A stretch of DNA of 64,000 nucleotides from Choristoneura fumiferana (GCF_025370935.1 NC_133472.1:19871740-19935739), one strand, 5' to 3'. Counted from the stretch's first letter, positions 1 through 11,104 are shown. Notes: generated from the sequence alone by a model not told the origin. Program-made: numbers and translations.

Positions 1-222
1 CCAACTGACCTAGTCCCAAACTAAGCAAAACTGTACTATGGATATTAGGCAACGGATAAACATACTTATGTAGATAAATACATACTTAAATAAATATATA
101 TGAAACATCCAAAACCCGAGAATTCATACAAATATCTGCCCCGGCCGGAGATGGAACTCGGGACCTCAAGCTTCGTAGTCAGGTTCTCTAATCACTTGCC
201 CATCCGGTCGTCACATGTCATA
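1..222 (-). mobile_element. tRNA-derived SINE copy, degraded
   Basis: This matches the better preserved copy at 10590-10835. Both share the block beginning 'gacctagtcccaaa' and the block 'gacctcaagcttcgtagtcaggttctct'-like, which on the minus strand is the anticodon-arm region of a tRNA-like head. The B-box region here is mutated. The element is cut by the window edge. Confidence 0.6.
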
Positions 223-1016
223 AAACAAAATAATGTATAATACGATTTAATGCTGAATCAGAATTATGATTAAAATTGATCACAATTACTCCTAAAATTG
301 ATTCGATTTGTTAGTCGTGCGCCTCTAAATCATAAAATCGTTGTTATTACTTATTAATTCCTTTTATACCGCGTTCTCAATAATTATACGTAGTTTTTTT
401 ACACATCATCAACAGGCGGAAAACGTCCACTGGTGAACGGCGCAATGAACAACAACTCGCATCTTCCATCCGTACATATAATAAAGCTGAAGAGGGTCGA
501 AAGTCTGTACATGGAAGATATTCGAAAAAAAGTTGACTGGGAATACTTAGAATTGATAACAGAACACGTTCCAACAGTTTTTAGAATGTTTGTCTGTCTG
601 TTTATCTGTGTGTCTGTTGATCTGTTTATTTGGCCGCGCATCGCATGCACAGCGCATGAAATTCGTTATTAGGATAGTTTTTATTCCGGAAAATTGCATA
701 GTTCCCACGGTATAGCGGTTAACGAATTCTACGCGGACGGAGACGCGGGCACCAGCTAGTTCATAATATGAAGAGTGGAATAAAGACACCGAATAAATCG
801 GAGGAGTTTATTATCTGGAAATTCTGTTTGTATTCGAATGGTACAAAGTTTTGCAACAGTACTATTATTATTAGTTCTAAACAAAGAAGATAAATATTTT
901 CATTACTCACTACAGATCGGGTTCTTTTTGAAGAGCAAACATAACAACTTATACGACTGATTTTTATCTAGAAAACAGTCAGTTAAAAAGCCAACCTTTT
1001 TTCACGAATTATTAAT
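223..1016. other. No gene; LINE 3'-tail-like repeat at about 560-780
   Basis: I see no supported gene. The stretch at about 560-780 reads on the minus strand as the 'gcccgcgtctccgtccgcg ... gggaactatgcaatttt' type of repeat. The same type recurs, degraded, near 27790, 40050, 41300, 45830 and 63490. I take it to be the 3' tail of a LINE family (inference). The short open frames here are not protein-like. Confidence 0.4.
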
Positions 1017-1220
1017 CAGACCAAATCGAGTTAAATGGGCTAACACTCTTTCTAAACTCAGGCTGAACTGCGGCGTTAGACAGGGAGGGATCACGTCTCC
1101 GAAACTATTTAACTTATATGTTAATGGGCTGCCAAAATAGCTCAGCACGTGGGGAGTACCGTAGTAAGAAGTAAATAACGTCAGATATACCGATGATTTA
1201 ATGATTGATGATTTTTGCTA
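1017..1220 (+). pseudogene. LINE reverse transcriptase fragment
   Basis: Translation gives RT-like blocks with stops: WANTLSKLRLNCGVRQGG, then SPKLFNLYVNGL, then VNNVRYTDDL. The same order of blocks occurs in the full-length LINE at 16254-19049 (GVRQGGLSSPTLFNLYVN, NNLSYADDM), so this is a decayed relative of that family. It holds the GVRQGG and (Y)xDD motifs only; the rest is gone. It cannot be functional. Confidence 0.75.
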
Positions 1221-1439
1221 TAATGTACCCAAGCGGCCCACCGAGATGAAAAAAAGAAGGCGGGGCTCTACCTACCTTTTCTCGAACCGTTCAGTCGTAT
1301 TTTCAAACCCAGTTGACACCAGAAAGCCCAAATTCACAGCATAATATATGGGTAGGAAATTTATTAAACACACTAAGTTTCGTTGATCTAGCTAGATAGC
1401 TTTTACTTAAGATTTTATTGGTAAGTACTCGTACTTATC

Positions 1440-1712
1440 TATCCAATTTAGTCACTCACTCACACAAAAATCTAGTGTATTTTGCAATGTCCTAGAAAGC
1501 TGAAATTTGGTATCAAGCTTAGGATTTATATAAAATGATAGTAAAACCTACGGAACCCTATCTTGGGCGTGTCCGACACGCTTTTGGCCGGTTTTTTGCT
1601 GTTTTAATTTATATATATCGTAAGCCTCATACCAAATTTCAGCTTTCTAGGACATTGCAAAATACCCTAGATTTTTGATAAGTGAGTGAGTGACCAAATT
1701 GACGTATTTTGG
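1440..1712. mobile_element. Fold-back MITE
   Basis: Long inverted arms surround a short centre. The left arm includes 'gcaatgtcctagaaagctg' (about 1484-1502) and the right arm carries its reverse complement (about 1641-1660). The similarity extends outward through 'gtcactcactcac' and its mirror at about 1680-1695. There is no coding content. Confidence 0.6.
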
Positions 1713-1742
1713 GTAGGTACTCGTACATAAGTACGGTATACT

Positions 1743-2585
1743 ATCATTTGGCAAACAACGAATGATCAAATGATCATTTCTTAAACAATGTTTCACAAAG
1801 TATTCATTTCAGAACCACTTCATATCACAAACTGCTCGTATCACAAATGATCATTTGATAAATATACTTTTAACTAACTTGTCACTTTACAAACACGTCA
1901 TATATGATAAATCATGTTTAAATAAATGTCCATTACCCAAACAACTCTTTTTTCAAACTAGTCTTTTCACAAAAGATCAATTAATAAATGATTATTTGAC
2001 AAACTAGTTACATATTTAAATCGGTAGGATTTGGTTCTCGTGGCTCGTTTTTGTTTCGCATTTCTTAAGGTCGCATCTAACCTAACCCAACCAACTATAC
2101 TCGTAGGTACTGAAAGTAGTTATTTTTTCTATGGGTCGCATTTCTAACCCAACCTAACCTACTGTACTGGCAGCATTTCGTTTTTTCTTAGTCGCAGTTC
2201 TAACCTAACTAACTTTACTGGCAGAAGTTAGTTTTCTTAGGGTCTCAGTTCTTACCTAACCTATCTCTTACCGAAGTTAACCTGAGCTACAGGCACATCT
2301 AAATAATTCTTGAGTTATGTTTATCAAATGATACATTTTATTAAACGTTTTTTTGCCAAACGTTGGTTTGACAAACGTCGTTTTGCCAAATGACGAAAAT
2401 AATAAATGAATATTTTGCCAAATAATGATTTGTTATATGATATGGTTTGTGTAATAAAGAGTTTGTGAAATGATCAATTTGTGAAATGTGGTGTTATGAA
2501 ACGATTAATTTGTGAAACAAGTTTGCTAAACGTTGTTTGTTAAAAGAATATTTGTTGAAACTTTTGCTGCCAAATGATTGCACAC
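1743..2585. mobile_element. Fold-back element rich in TTTG(C/A)CAAA(T/C)GA motifs
   Basis: The ends are inverted: 'catttggcaaacaacg' at about 1745 against 'ctgccaaatgattg' at about 2570. Both halves are packed with short variants of 'tttgccaaatga' and 'atcaaatgatca'. The centre carries 'ctaacctaacccaacc' runs. It looks like a non-coding DNA element. I cannot assign a superfamily or a target duplication. Confidence 0.45.
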
Positions 2586-2599
2586 CGTTCCGGTAGCCA

Positions 2600-3640
2600 T
2601 CAGGATCACTGAAATCGTCTTGGCAACCCCCCAGCGGTTTTAAAAGACCTATCTAACGACACCCTACACTGCAGGATTAGTTAGGAAAAAAAAAACACCC
2701 CCACCTTGCGTCTATGGGAGGTACCCTAAAATATGATTTTTTTCACTTCTTATGCTCGTAAAGTTGGTATTTATGCTGGAAGTGAAAACCTCGTCCAAGA
2801 CCAAGGTAATGAGGTGTCAATAGCCACAAACAAAAAAGTTTCTATATATATTTTTATTTTATTTTATGCAAGACAAAATATTTTTTTTATTATTATTATT
2901 ATTATTAATAATACTAAAAATCAATAAAAAAAAACAATTATATAGCAGTAGCAATTGTTGCAATGCATGAAAATTAAAAAGTACCTAGTAAGTGAACATT
3001 TGAACAATTGTTTCCACAGTTGCTATTTAATTTCCGAAACTAAGCTAACTAAAATTTGGAAAACCCCTGACTGTCACTTCAACGTTCATTATCTCAAAAA
3101 CGGCTAAACCGATTTTGATAAAACGTGTCTAAGAACCGTCGCTAGAAAACCTGCTTTCAAATAAAATAAAAAACGTATACAAATCGGTTTACTCATTTAA
3201 GAGCTATGGTGTCCCCTCTTTTTGCGTCGGGGGTTAAAAAGTGGCTGTAGCCGCTCTTACGGGTATTGCAGCTTTTAATGTTAATGGAGTAAAGATTCAT
3301 AGAATAATTAGTTACTTACCAATTTAGTTAATTAGTAGAACACACACAAACATACAGGGTGGCCCATTTAGATCGGTCAGTATGGGAAAGTCTAAAACTA
3401 TAAGGTATACGAAGATCTGTTCTTAGGAACCATATTAATCGATTTTAGTTAAGAAAAACTGTATTCATACTTTAAAAAAAACTGTACACATCTCGGAAAT
3501 CGAACCCGGATGTTTTGAAAAATAAAACTTGCATTATTAATTTATTAGAGTATGAAATACAATGCATTTTATTTCTTCTAGATACTACGTTTCATAGTAA
3601 AATTGATTGCTTATGACCTAGGTACACTACCGATATCCAA
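2600..3640. other. No gene seen
   Basis: AT-rich sequence with a (TTA)n run near 2886-2906 and scattered degraded repeat text. No open frame here looks like a protein and no splice chain was found. Confidence 0.4.
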
Positions 3641-3644
3641 GTAG

Positions 3645-3943
3645 AAATAATAGCAGCGTTTTACCTACCAATAAAACGCATATTAATTTACTTACCTTAT
3701 TCGAAGCTTATACTTTAAACTCCCTGGTGCTTTTCGGCGCAATGAATTACGAAAGTGGCTGTCGACCCGTGGTCGACCGTGGCGCCACCTGCCATGGTGG
3801 TGGGGAAAGAAAGAAGGGGTAAACCGGATGCTACGTCACAGGAAGGCGGGAAACGTAGTGTCTATCTTATATTAAATAAGCTTCGAATAAGGTAAGTAAA
3901 TTAATATGCGTTTTATTGGTAGGTAAAATGCTGCTATTAATTT
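3645..3943. mobile_element. Fold-back MITE with about 65-bp arms
   Basis: The left arm (about 3645-3711, containing 'ttacctaccaataaaacgc') is almost exactly reversed at about 3877-3942. The centre is about 165 bp and GC-richer. No coding content. Confidence 0.65.
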
Positions 3944-3949
3944 GACTTG

Positions 3950-4967
3950 ACCTTATTCGAAGCTTATTTAATATGAGACGTGTTTGTTATTGCCTGGAGG
4001 TGGAAATGAAGACCAGACGAATGCCAATGTGAAAAAAGTTTAGATATTTCCCTATCCCGTGGGAATTTCGAAAAATCCTTTCTTAGTGCGCGTCTACATC
4101 TATTAAGGAATATATATTCAAATTTCAAGTTTCTAGCCCCAGTGGTTTGGGCTGTGCGTTGATCTATAAGTCAGTCAGTCAGTCAGTCAGTTTCTTCTTT
4201 TATATATATAGATATTTTGTCTCAACCGCTTCCTTTCTTAGATATATTTGCGACCACCCACCCGTGCTAGCCGGACCGGGCTGATGATATTGTATGTTAT
4301 TATTATTGCCAAGAATTGCTATTAATTTTGAAGTTTTTGTTTTTCTCATTTATCTTGTACAGTCCTGTACAGTAACGAGGCAAATTACTGGTTTTATTTT
4401 TTCGCAAAGGAGGCCTGATTTACTAAATTAATAAATAGTTTATCATACTTTTGACTTCCAAAACCATTTTTTATCGTCCTTCGCAGCTTCGCGAGATGAG
4501 GTAACAGGATCCTCGGGTTTCTCTGTACCTTTACTGTCATTACATTCTTCTGTGTCCATATGTTCATTATTAAAATAATTTTCAGCACGTCTTGAATAAT
4601 GTATTTTCTTTGTCTGATTTAAGGTCACGTACCAATTCTGCAATTCATATCACTTTATTTAGTATAAGACCAGGCTGTTAGGCGACAGCCGGCATGCTAG
4701 GGAACGCAATTTGCGCGTGGAAGTTGACGTTACACGACAAGCTATAGCCGCGCGCATGTATGCACGGGCGACTCAGTGCTGTTCGGATGTTTTCCGAAAA
4801 GCTTCCTATCAGTTTGCGATTTTAGTACCTACTTACATTTCGGCCAGTTTCGAGCCAAAAGAGTTGTTTATCATTATTTAGCCATCTAATCTGTCTCCTC
4901 TGTATAAACTTATAATTAAAGGAGTTTGATATAAATTGCGGAATTATTCACATAATTACGTAGGTAC
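3950..4967. other. No gene; degraded repeat with (TCAG)n
   Basis: At 4030-4215 the minus strand carries the repeat whose plus-strand copy flanks the Mutator-like element at 38740-38870, including a (TCAG)n tract at about 4170-4190. The two short minus-strand open frames at 4394-4643 resemble nothing I recognise. Confidence 0.4.
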
Positions 4968-5028
4968 TTGGACTTTCATTCTTCTCATTTATTAGTATTT
5001 ACCTCCTACTGCCCTCTACCTCTTACCA

Positions 5029-5607
5029 CTCTTAGGGAAACAATCGAACAAGTCAAACAATTTAAATATTTGGGCAGCATAATAATTTGTGACTCCAGAT
5101 GTACCCCAGATATCATCCAACGAATTGCTATGGCCAAAAAGGCTTTCGAGCTAAAAAACATATATTTAGAGCCAGAATTTCTAGGAGCGTCAGGAAACGA
5201 TTTATCAAAACCTACATCTGGAGCATAGCGTTGTACGGAGGCGAGACGTGGACATTATCTCAGCGAGACAGAGAGAGATATTGAGCGCATTTGAGATGTG
5301 TTGTTGGAGGCGGATGAAAGCTGGACGGAAAGAAAAACGAAGAAGTGTTAAGTTTGGTAGGCAAAAGGAGATTTGAGAACGATTGAGAATAGAAGAGGAA
5401 TTATGCTGGGGCAATAACTGAAGGAAAAATCGAGGGCAGGAGAGGCAGGGGAAGACCGAGACGTGCGTTTATGGATCAAGCCAAAGAGAAGGTCAATGTA
5501 AGGTCGTATCAGGAGCTCAAAGCATTGGCAGAGAGGTGTACAGAATGGCGATTACTCCACCGACAAGAGCTACTCTTAAATATAATAATGATGACCTCTA
5601 ACTACCT
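5029..5607 (+). pseudogene. RTE-like LINE, C-terminal RT remnant
   Basis: Frame-shifted pieces read in order: EQVKQFKYLGSII, RIAMAKKAF, RKRFIKTYIWSIALYGGETW, FEMCCWRRM, then EGRRGRGRPRRAFMDQ and EWRLLHRQEL. From family knowledge this is the C-terminal part of RTE/BovB-type reverse transcriptases: the thumb, then the GRGRPR basic block and an HRQ ending. Several frameshifts are present. The 3' end runs into 'aataataatgatga', a typical RTE tail. Confidence 0.75.
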
Positions 5608-5778
5608 AGTGTAAGTGAAGGCATTCAATATCATAAGGTAGGTACCTACCTACTTAAGTAGGTACTTACTATGAGTACATGCCACGTGCTAATTTGTTTT
5701 AATGGGTAAATACAATAAAGTACCTACTTAACTAAGTCCTATAACTACAAGGCTCTCTAAACTAACTTAGATACCTAC

Positions 5779-6717
5779 CTACGTATATAAGGATGGAAGT
5801 CCATCTCCTGCCAATTTTCTATTTAATAGAAATATGATAAAGAATTCCTCTTCATCACTGCTTTTTTCTTGAATGTCTACTTGGGCAAGTTGTTTGGCTT
5901 TGGATCTACATACTCGCGCAAAATGATTCATTTTCTTGCAGATTGCACAAGTCATTCCTTTTGCTGGGCAATTGTGAGATGGATCCCACTTTGATCCACA
6001 TGTATAGCAACTTCTGGTTTTGGCCGTGTTGTTCTGCATATTCATCTTCTTTCGGTTTACATTTAGAACTTTACTTGTTTCCAAGTTCATTTCTTTAACT
6101 TGTTTGTGTGAAAGTTCTGCAGCTTTGCAAATTGAAATTGTTTCCGCTAAATCTAGCCTGTCTTTCCGAAGCAGGTGCTCTTTTGTATTGTTGTTATTCA
6201 TTCCCGCGATCAGAACATCTCTTACTAATTCCTCCCGCATCTCTTTAAATTCACAGTTAAGACTTTTGTTTTGAAGATCTGTCAAAAATTCCTCAAAAGG
6301 TTCGTTTAGACCTTGTGTCCTAGTGAAAAATCGGTGTCTCTCCAGTGTTACGTTCTTTCTGGGCAAAAAGTGGTCGTTAAAACGCTTGATTACGTCCTCG
6401 TACGTCGTCGTGGCCTCATTAGATATATTGAAGGAATTATAGATTTCAACCCCTCTTTCCCCAATGGAATGTAATAACATGGCTATTTTACGGCGATCAG
6501 TCGCCTCTTCGTAGTTGGATGCAATTAAGAAAAAATTGAATTTTTGTAACCACTTGGACCATGTGCCCGCATTATTTTCGTAATTAAGCACTAATTCTTC
6601 AACTGGGCGGAATTGTTCAGAAGTTTTTTCTTTTAAGAACTTACTTGCTCCAGATCTCGTGTTGCATTTTTCTGTCTCCGAGTCCGTCATGTTTACTAAG
6701 CATAAACCTGACACCAA
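5779..6717 (-). pseudogene. Ty3/Gypsy-type retrotransposon gag
   Basis: A 312-codon frame with a capsid-like region (WSKWLQKFNFFL, AMLLHSIGERG, FNDHFLPRKNVTLERHRF) followed by two zinc knuckles near its C-terminus. The second, CAICKKMNHFARVC, is a canonical CX2CX4HX4C. The first, CYTCGSKWDPSHNC, has a longer spacer. From family knowledge this is gag of a Gypsy/Mag-like LTR element. The frame stops soon after the knuckles with no protease or polymerase, so pol has been lost. Upstream on the minus strand lies a possible short LTR. The frame itself is open; I call it a remnant because the element is incomplete. Confidence 0.75.
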
Positions 6718-6723
6718 GTTGTG

Positions 6724-6862
6724 TTATTGAAACACTTTGTATTGTGTTGATAGTAATTTTAATTATCTTATTCATAAGTATGTAACAACGAGGATTTCTA
6801 TTATCTCCAAGATGGCCGACGTCGTAGTGATGTCCCCTTGTCATAGTGATGTACCTCAACAC
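6724..6862 (-). repeat. Possible short 5' LTR of the Gypsy element
   Basis: Read on the minus strand, a block starting TGTTGAGG and ending AATAACA(CA) lies just before a TTGGTGTCAGG stretch that could be the primer-binding site, and then the gag start. Short LTRs are known in Mag-like elements. No second LTR copy is visible, so this is inference. Confidence 0.3.
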
Positions 6863-6999
6863 AGGCGAGGCATGAAAAAGAAGTCGAAAGACAGACAAAA
6901 AACGCTTGGATGAGCTATTGGTCAATGAAACACCTTATCAAGGGTAACTTCCCAAATTCCATAAAAAGGAAACCCAATTCTCACCTATGCTGCTCAGCC

Positions 7000-7320
7000 G
7001 TGGTCCTTGACGGCAGCTCTAAAGTCCAAAATCGGGGATAGCCAGCGAGCCATAGAGCGCAACATGCTAGATTTAAACTCGTGGATCGGATCTGGAACAA
7101 CGCCCTGCGCTCCACGACTCAAATCACTGATGCAGGTCGAACAGCGTCTAAGCTGAAGTCTAACTCGACAAGGCGACCTGGTGGCAGACCTAGACTGACT
7201 GAGTAGAACTGGCCTACTTCTTGAAGGACTGGCTCTTATATGCAGATGACAGAGAGCAGTGTAAGTATCGGGGGGAGGCCTTTGTTCAGCAGTGGGCAGA
7301 ATAGGCTAATAAAAATAATG
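7000..7320 (+). pseudogene. RTE-like LINE 3' end
   Basis: Frame-shifted text reads SQRAIERNMLDL, then a WRPGG-like basic block, then EAFVQQWAE and a stop, followed by 'taataaaaataatga'. This is the C-terminal end and tail of a second RTE-like lineage. Its 3' end 'ggaggcctttgttcagcagtggg' resembles the tail of the SINE at 20472-20805. Confidence 0.6.
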
Positions 7321-7387
7321 ACTACTGTCATATTTGTTGGCAACAGAACGCTGCCATTGGCACGACTATGGGCCCGGCCACATGTCC

Positions 7388-7774
7388 ACGTTACGGCGAC
7401 GTTAACGTAAAACGGCGCGGCGCCCGACGCGTCACGGTGCCGCGCGGTGCACGTTATACGGCGTCGTCAACGTGCAACGTCGCGGCGCACGTTGCGTCAC
7501 GGTGCCGCGCGGTGCACGTTATACGGCGTCGTCAACGTGCAACGGCGCGACGCACGTTGTGTCACGGTGCCGTGCGGTGCACATTATACGTCGTCGTGAA
7601 CGTACAACGTCGCGGTGGCCGACGCGGCACGGTGCCGCGCGGTGCACGTTATACGACGTCGTCAACGTAAAACGGTGCGGCGCACGACGCGGAACGGTGC
7701 CGCGACGTGGAGATATACGGCGTCGTGAACGTTCAACGGCGCCGGACGCGACACGTTGCCCCGCCGTCTTGAAG
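7388..7774. repeat. Left subterminal 65-bp tandem repeats
   Basis: Six head-to-tail copies of a unit of about 65 bp. Each carries 'cacggtgccgcgcggtgcacgtta' in variant form and the CpG-rich motif 'acgtcg'. Copies 2, 3 and 4 are 65 bp each. The outer copies are the most divergent. The block is far richer in GC and CpG than anything around it. Confidence 0.85.
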
Positions 7775-8391
7775 GTACGGGGTCTGTAGCTATGTAAGAG
7801 CTAGGTATAAGGGGTCTACGCGCGTGACTCTGAACTTATTAAAATATAAAAACATGGATAATACTTCAGTGCGTTGTTTTATTTCTGTTATAATGATACT
7901 TTACAAAGTTAGATCCAGATTCAGGCTGTCGAGAGTAATCTGCCCTCCGTCACGTATACCGCTGACAATCGTCTTTTAAAATCGAATTCTAGAATCACAT
8001 AATATGGAAATACTATCATTATACATAATAAAGTCAATCTAATAGCCGTAACGTAATGGCCGTAACAGAGGATCGAACGGTCCGGCGGACCAAGAGGGAC
8101 AAAACTGTCTGTTAGAGTAAGACGGTGGTATGCCAGCGGTATACAGCCTAGTTAGCAACGTCGCAAAATCCGTTTACGGCACCGGCGCCATCAATGCGAT
8201 GTGATGTTTCCTTGGCTTAGGTATGTCAGACGTACCAACTTCTTGGTAAACATACCAGTTTTTAGTGTTACGTACCATGTACCAAGACTAGTCAATCCTT
8301 GTATGCAAAAATACCAAGATTGGCCGTTGACTTCCTTTTCTATGGTTTGCTTGAGCGAACGAAGCCTCGTTTCCGATAAAAATCTACGTCA

Positions 8392-8667
8392 TGAATAATT
8401 TATTTATTTTTCTTGACACATGTTGCTTCTGCAAACGAGGTGCTAGATTCCCCAATAACTCCTCAAAACTTGACACTGACATTCTAAAATAGTCGTAAAA
8501 TTTGCGACTATTTATTTTAAGCGCCTCGTACTTCCTAATGAAGTGATTTCCATCATGGTTCATAATGGAAAGATAGGGGTTTACCCAATATTTTCTTTTT
8601 TTATATTTAGTTTTTTAATACGTCTTCTAATTAGCAGCAAGAGCCGAACACGTGTGATAGGATCCAT
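8392..8667 (-). pseudogene. PIF/Harbinger transposase, N-terminal remnant
   Basis: From an ATG at 8667 the frame reads a basic start (RVRLLLLIRRRIKK). After one frame change in an A-run it continues KRKYWVNPYL, then FIRKYEALKINSRKFYDYF, then RMSVSSFEELLGNLAP and RLQKQHVSRK. The W-V-(H/N)-P block followed by FxxYFRMSxxSFxELL is, from family knowledge, the N-terminal part of DDE_Tnp_4 Harbinger nucleases. Nothing of the catalytic region could be read downstream. Confidence 0.75.
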
Positions 8668-8689
8668 GTCGTTTTGAAGACTGATCGTA

Positions 8690-9010
8690 CGATACGGTGC
8701 GGTGTCGTGGATCACCGCGCCGTTGTACGTTCACGACGCCGTATATCTCCACGTCGCGGCACCGTCCCGCGTCGTGGGCCGCACCGTTTTACGTTGACGA
8801 CGTCGTATAACGTGCACGGCGCGGCACCGTGCCGCATCGGCCACCGCGACGTTGTACGTTCACGACGACGTATAAAATGCACCGCGCGGCACCGTGACGC
8901 AACGTGCGTCGCGCCGTTGCACGTTGACGACGCCGTATAACGTGCACCGCGCGGCACCGTGACGCAATGTGCGCCGCGACGTTGCACGTTGACAACGCCG
9001 TAACGTGGAC
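8690..9010. repeat. Right subterminal tandem repeats (inverted copy)
   Basis: About five copies of the same 65-bp unit as 7388-7774, in the opposite orientation. Together the two blocks could form a very large GC-rich stem. Confidence 0.85.
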
Positions 9011-10372
9011 ATGTGGCCGGGCCCTATAGTGTGAGGACTGAGGACGGGGTCTTTAATATAGATTTACTGATTTGTGATGATAATATACCAATAAATTATT
9101 TTTTCCGAATTTCTAAATATGATTTTTTATATCTGATTTTTTTTAATCACTTTTTGTATATATATATTTAACGCAGAATACTCATTCAGTATGCCTAATC
9201 GAAACATTCTTTAGATTAATAAATAAATATATTTTTAAGTATGCATTTTAATGTTGTCATAGGCACATTTATTTTTATTTAGGCTATTTTGCTGTTGTTT
9301 TGTTGTTGTTATAGGGATGAACAGTAGGTACGAGTATTTAAGAAGTAATAAATAATTCACTATGACATGTTACTGAAGTTTTTGTGCTCAATAAATGAAT
9401 ATGCTTATAAGTATTAGTACCTATACGTATTTTATTTAAAAATAGTCTTGTCTCTTGTGAATTGATAAAATACAATACAATCCAATGACAACACAACTTT
9501 ACAGTAAGCAGTACAGAAAATAGAACATTAATAATATTTCTAGTGATACCGATTTCCAATGTGTTTTCGAGAGTTCCTGTGTGTATGGGTACATTTTCTC
9601 TGAGCCTCATCCAATTACTAAATTAGTAAATACTCGCTGGTACCTACGATTTATCAATGAAACATGTAGGGAGTAAATAATAAGTAATAAATTTTTAGTG
9701 TTATAAAAACGTATGTAACAACCTTGTTTTATTTGTATTGGTATAATTTGTGTAATTATTTGTAAGTTTATAAATTATAACTATTAGTGATATTTTTAGT
9801 TTAAGGGCTGTTACCCAGATTTAAAAACCCTTCCTTTTCCCTGTTTTTAACTGGATTACTAAATTTCCTTTTCCTTAAAATGTAGTATAGCGTGAGTGCT
9901 CTCTTGCCTAGATACTTTTTAAAAGAACATGAATACGTTAATGATTTCATACTAAGTATGATTTACCGTTTTTGCAGCTCCGGTTATTAAAATATATCTG
10001 AAAAATAGAAGAAATGAAAATATGTATAAATGAGAACATTTTTTGAACACATATGAAAAACAAAAACGAGCATGCGGGTCACCTGATGGGAAGCAATCAC
10101 CGCTGCCCATGGACATTGGACACCTGCTAACACGAGAGGTTTGACAGGTGCGTTGCCGGCCCTTTGAGAGACTCATAGGCTCGTTTTGTAAAGATCCCTA
10201 AGCTGTACCGCTCCAGTAACGATGTCCCAGGAATTAATTGACATTCACTTGCATCGCACATGCACCAGATTTTCCGATCTTATTATGTTTACAGATCTGA
10301 TGTCCTAATGCACGTTAGCATGTGTAAAACATAATGATTAGGGCTTTTTACCCATTAAATACCTAGTATGTA

Positions 10373-10850
10373 CCATCAGCCAAATAAGTGGTTTATAAAT
10401 TTTTAAACAAGATCCTATCAAATGTATATGTCGCTAAAGTCGAACTTTCAAGTTGACAGACACGTCTATTGGCATTATTGTTTTATGACATGCAAACGAT
10501 TATCAACTTTAGGGTGGTAGCAAGTGGTTATATTCTCTTTCGGTTGTAGACTACATAAATAAATAAATAATAAATAAATAAATATCACGGGACAATTCAC
10601 ACCAATTGACCTAGTCCCAAAGTAAGCTTAGCAAATCTTGTGTTATGGGTACTAAGCAACGGATAAATATCATTATATAGATAGATACATACTTAAATAC
10701 AAATTAAACACCCAAGACCCAAAAACAAACATTCGTATTTCTCATAAAAATATCTGCCCCGACACGGGAATCGAACCCGAGACCTCAAGCTTCGTAGTCA
10801 GGTTCTCTAACCACTAAGCCATCTGGTCGTCGCACATATTTGGCTGATGG
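10373..10850. mobile_element. TA-flanked MITE copy, interrupted by a SINE
   Basis: Left end CCATCAGCCAAATAAGTGG and right end CACATATTTGGCTGATGG are inverted, with TA on both sides. Intact relatives lie at 19439-19608 (170 bp) and 44259-44424. This copy breaks at about 10521 and resumes at about 10836; the insert contains the SINE. TA duplication suggests a Tc1/mariner-type mobiliser (inference). Confidence 0.75.
10556..10835 (-). mobile_element. tRNA-derived SINE
   Basis: On the minus strand the 5' end reads as a tRNA-like head: 'atggcttagtggttagag' fits a pol III A box and 'gggttcgattccc' fits a B box. A unique body follows, then a (TTTA)n tail at about 10556-10590. Other copies are at 1-222 and 62455-62625. 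It sits inside the MITE 10373-10850. Confidence 0.75.
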
Positions 10851-11054
10851 TACCAGCCCCACTTTGGTTCGCTGTTATGTGTAGGTATTTTGCTAGATTT
10901 TTTATACACATATTTTCTTATTTTTTTATATACAAAATATTAAGATGGCTTTAATTTCATTTATCGCTGAAAATGTGTAGCTGGCTGAATGCTGAAAAAC
11001 TTCAATATTAGGTTTTGATATATGTTATTTAATGAGTGCATCGCCGTAACTTAC

Positions 11055-11104
11055 ATGATTTTAGGGTGCCTTGATGTTGAATAAGTGCGTTCTTTATGAT
11101 CCAC
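11055..11104 (-). CDS. Gene B exon 6 (candidate)
   Basis: The acceptor 'ttaatgcttttttag' and donor 'gtaagt' bound a 50-nt exon, phase 0 in and phase 2 out, reading VDHKERTYSTSRHPKI. Its gene A counterpart (41482-41531) is also exactly 50 nt with the same phases and a basic peptide, but residue identity is low. Confidence 0.5.

Larger units (their letters stand above)
7370..9024 (-). mobile_element. PIF/Harbinger-type DNA transposon, decayed
   Basis: The ends are exact inverted repeats for about 29 bp, starting GGGCCCGGCCACATG, and are flanked on both sides by TAT (7367-7369 and 9025-9027), a 3-bp target duplication. Inside each end lie GC-rich tandem repeats. The AT-rich core carries an N-terminal Harbinger-type transposase remnant on the minus strand at 8392-8667. 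A 3-bp duplication and GGG ends fit PIF/Harbinger, although the usual target is TWA, not TAT. Length is 1655 bp; the rest of the transposase and any Myb-like partner are missing. The long GC-rich open frames in the ends are not proteins. Confidence 0.75.

Noticed and set aside
2050..2290. Runs of 'ctaacctaacccaacc' that look telomeric
   Set aside because: The insect telomere unit is TTAGG. These runs are irregular, short and lie inside a fold-back element, so they are neither a telomere nor a telomeric remnant.
4165..4200. (TCAG)n as a possible CRISPR-like or regulatory array
   Set aside because: A plain microsatellite inside a dispersed repeat. No CRISPR array is expected or seen in this eukaryotic DNA.
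7368..7789. Overlapping GC-rich open frames of about 100 codons
   Set aside because: They are products of the 65-bp CpG-rich tandem repeat, which lacks stops in several frames. The peptide changes meaning with each frame and matches no domain.
8674..8995. Similar GC-rich open frames on both strands
   Set aside because: Same repeat in inverted orientation at the other end of the Harbinger-type element.
9956..9986. 31-nt candidate exon of gene B (phase 2 in, 0 out) with good splice sites
   Set aside because: It joins a dispersed repeat (9990-10170) and has no homology with gene A; kept out for lack of support.
10590..10835. tRNA gene on the minus strand
   Set aside because: A and B boxes are present but there is no full cloverleaf with a matching acceptor stem, and other copies occur in the window; it is a SINE head.
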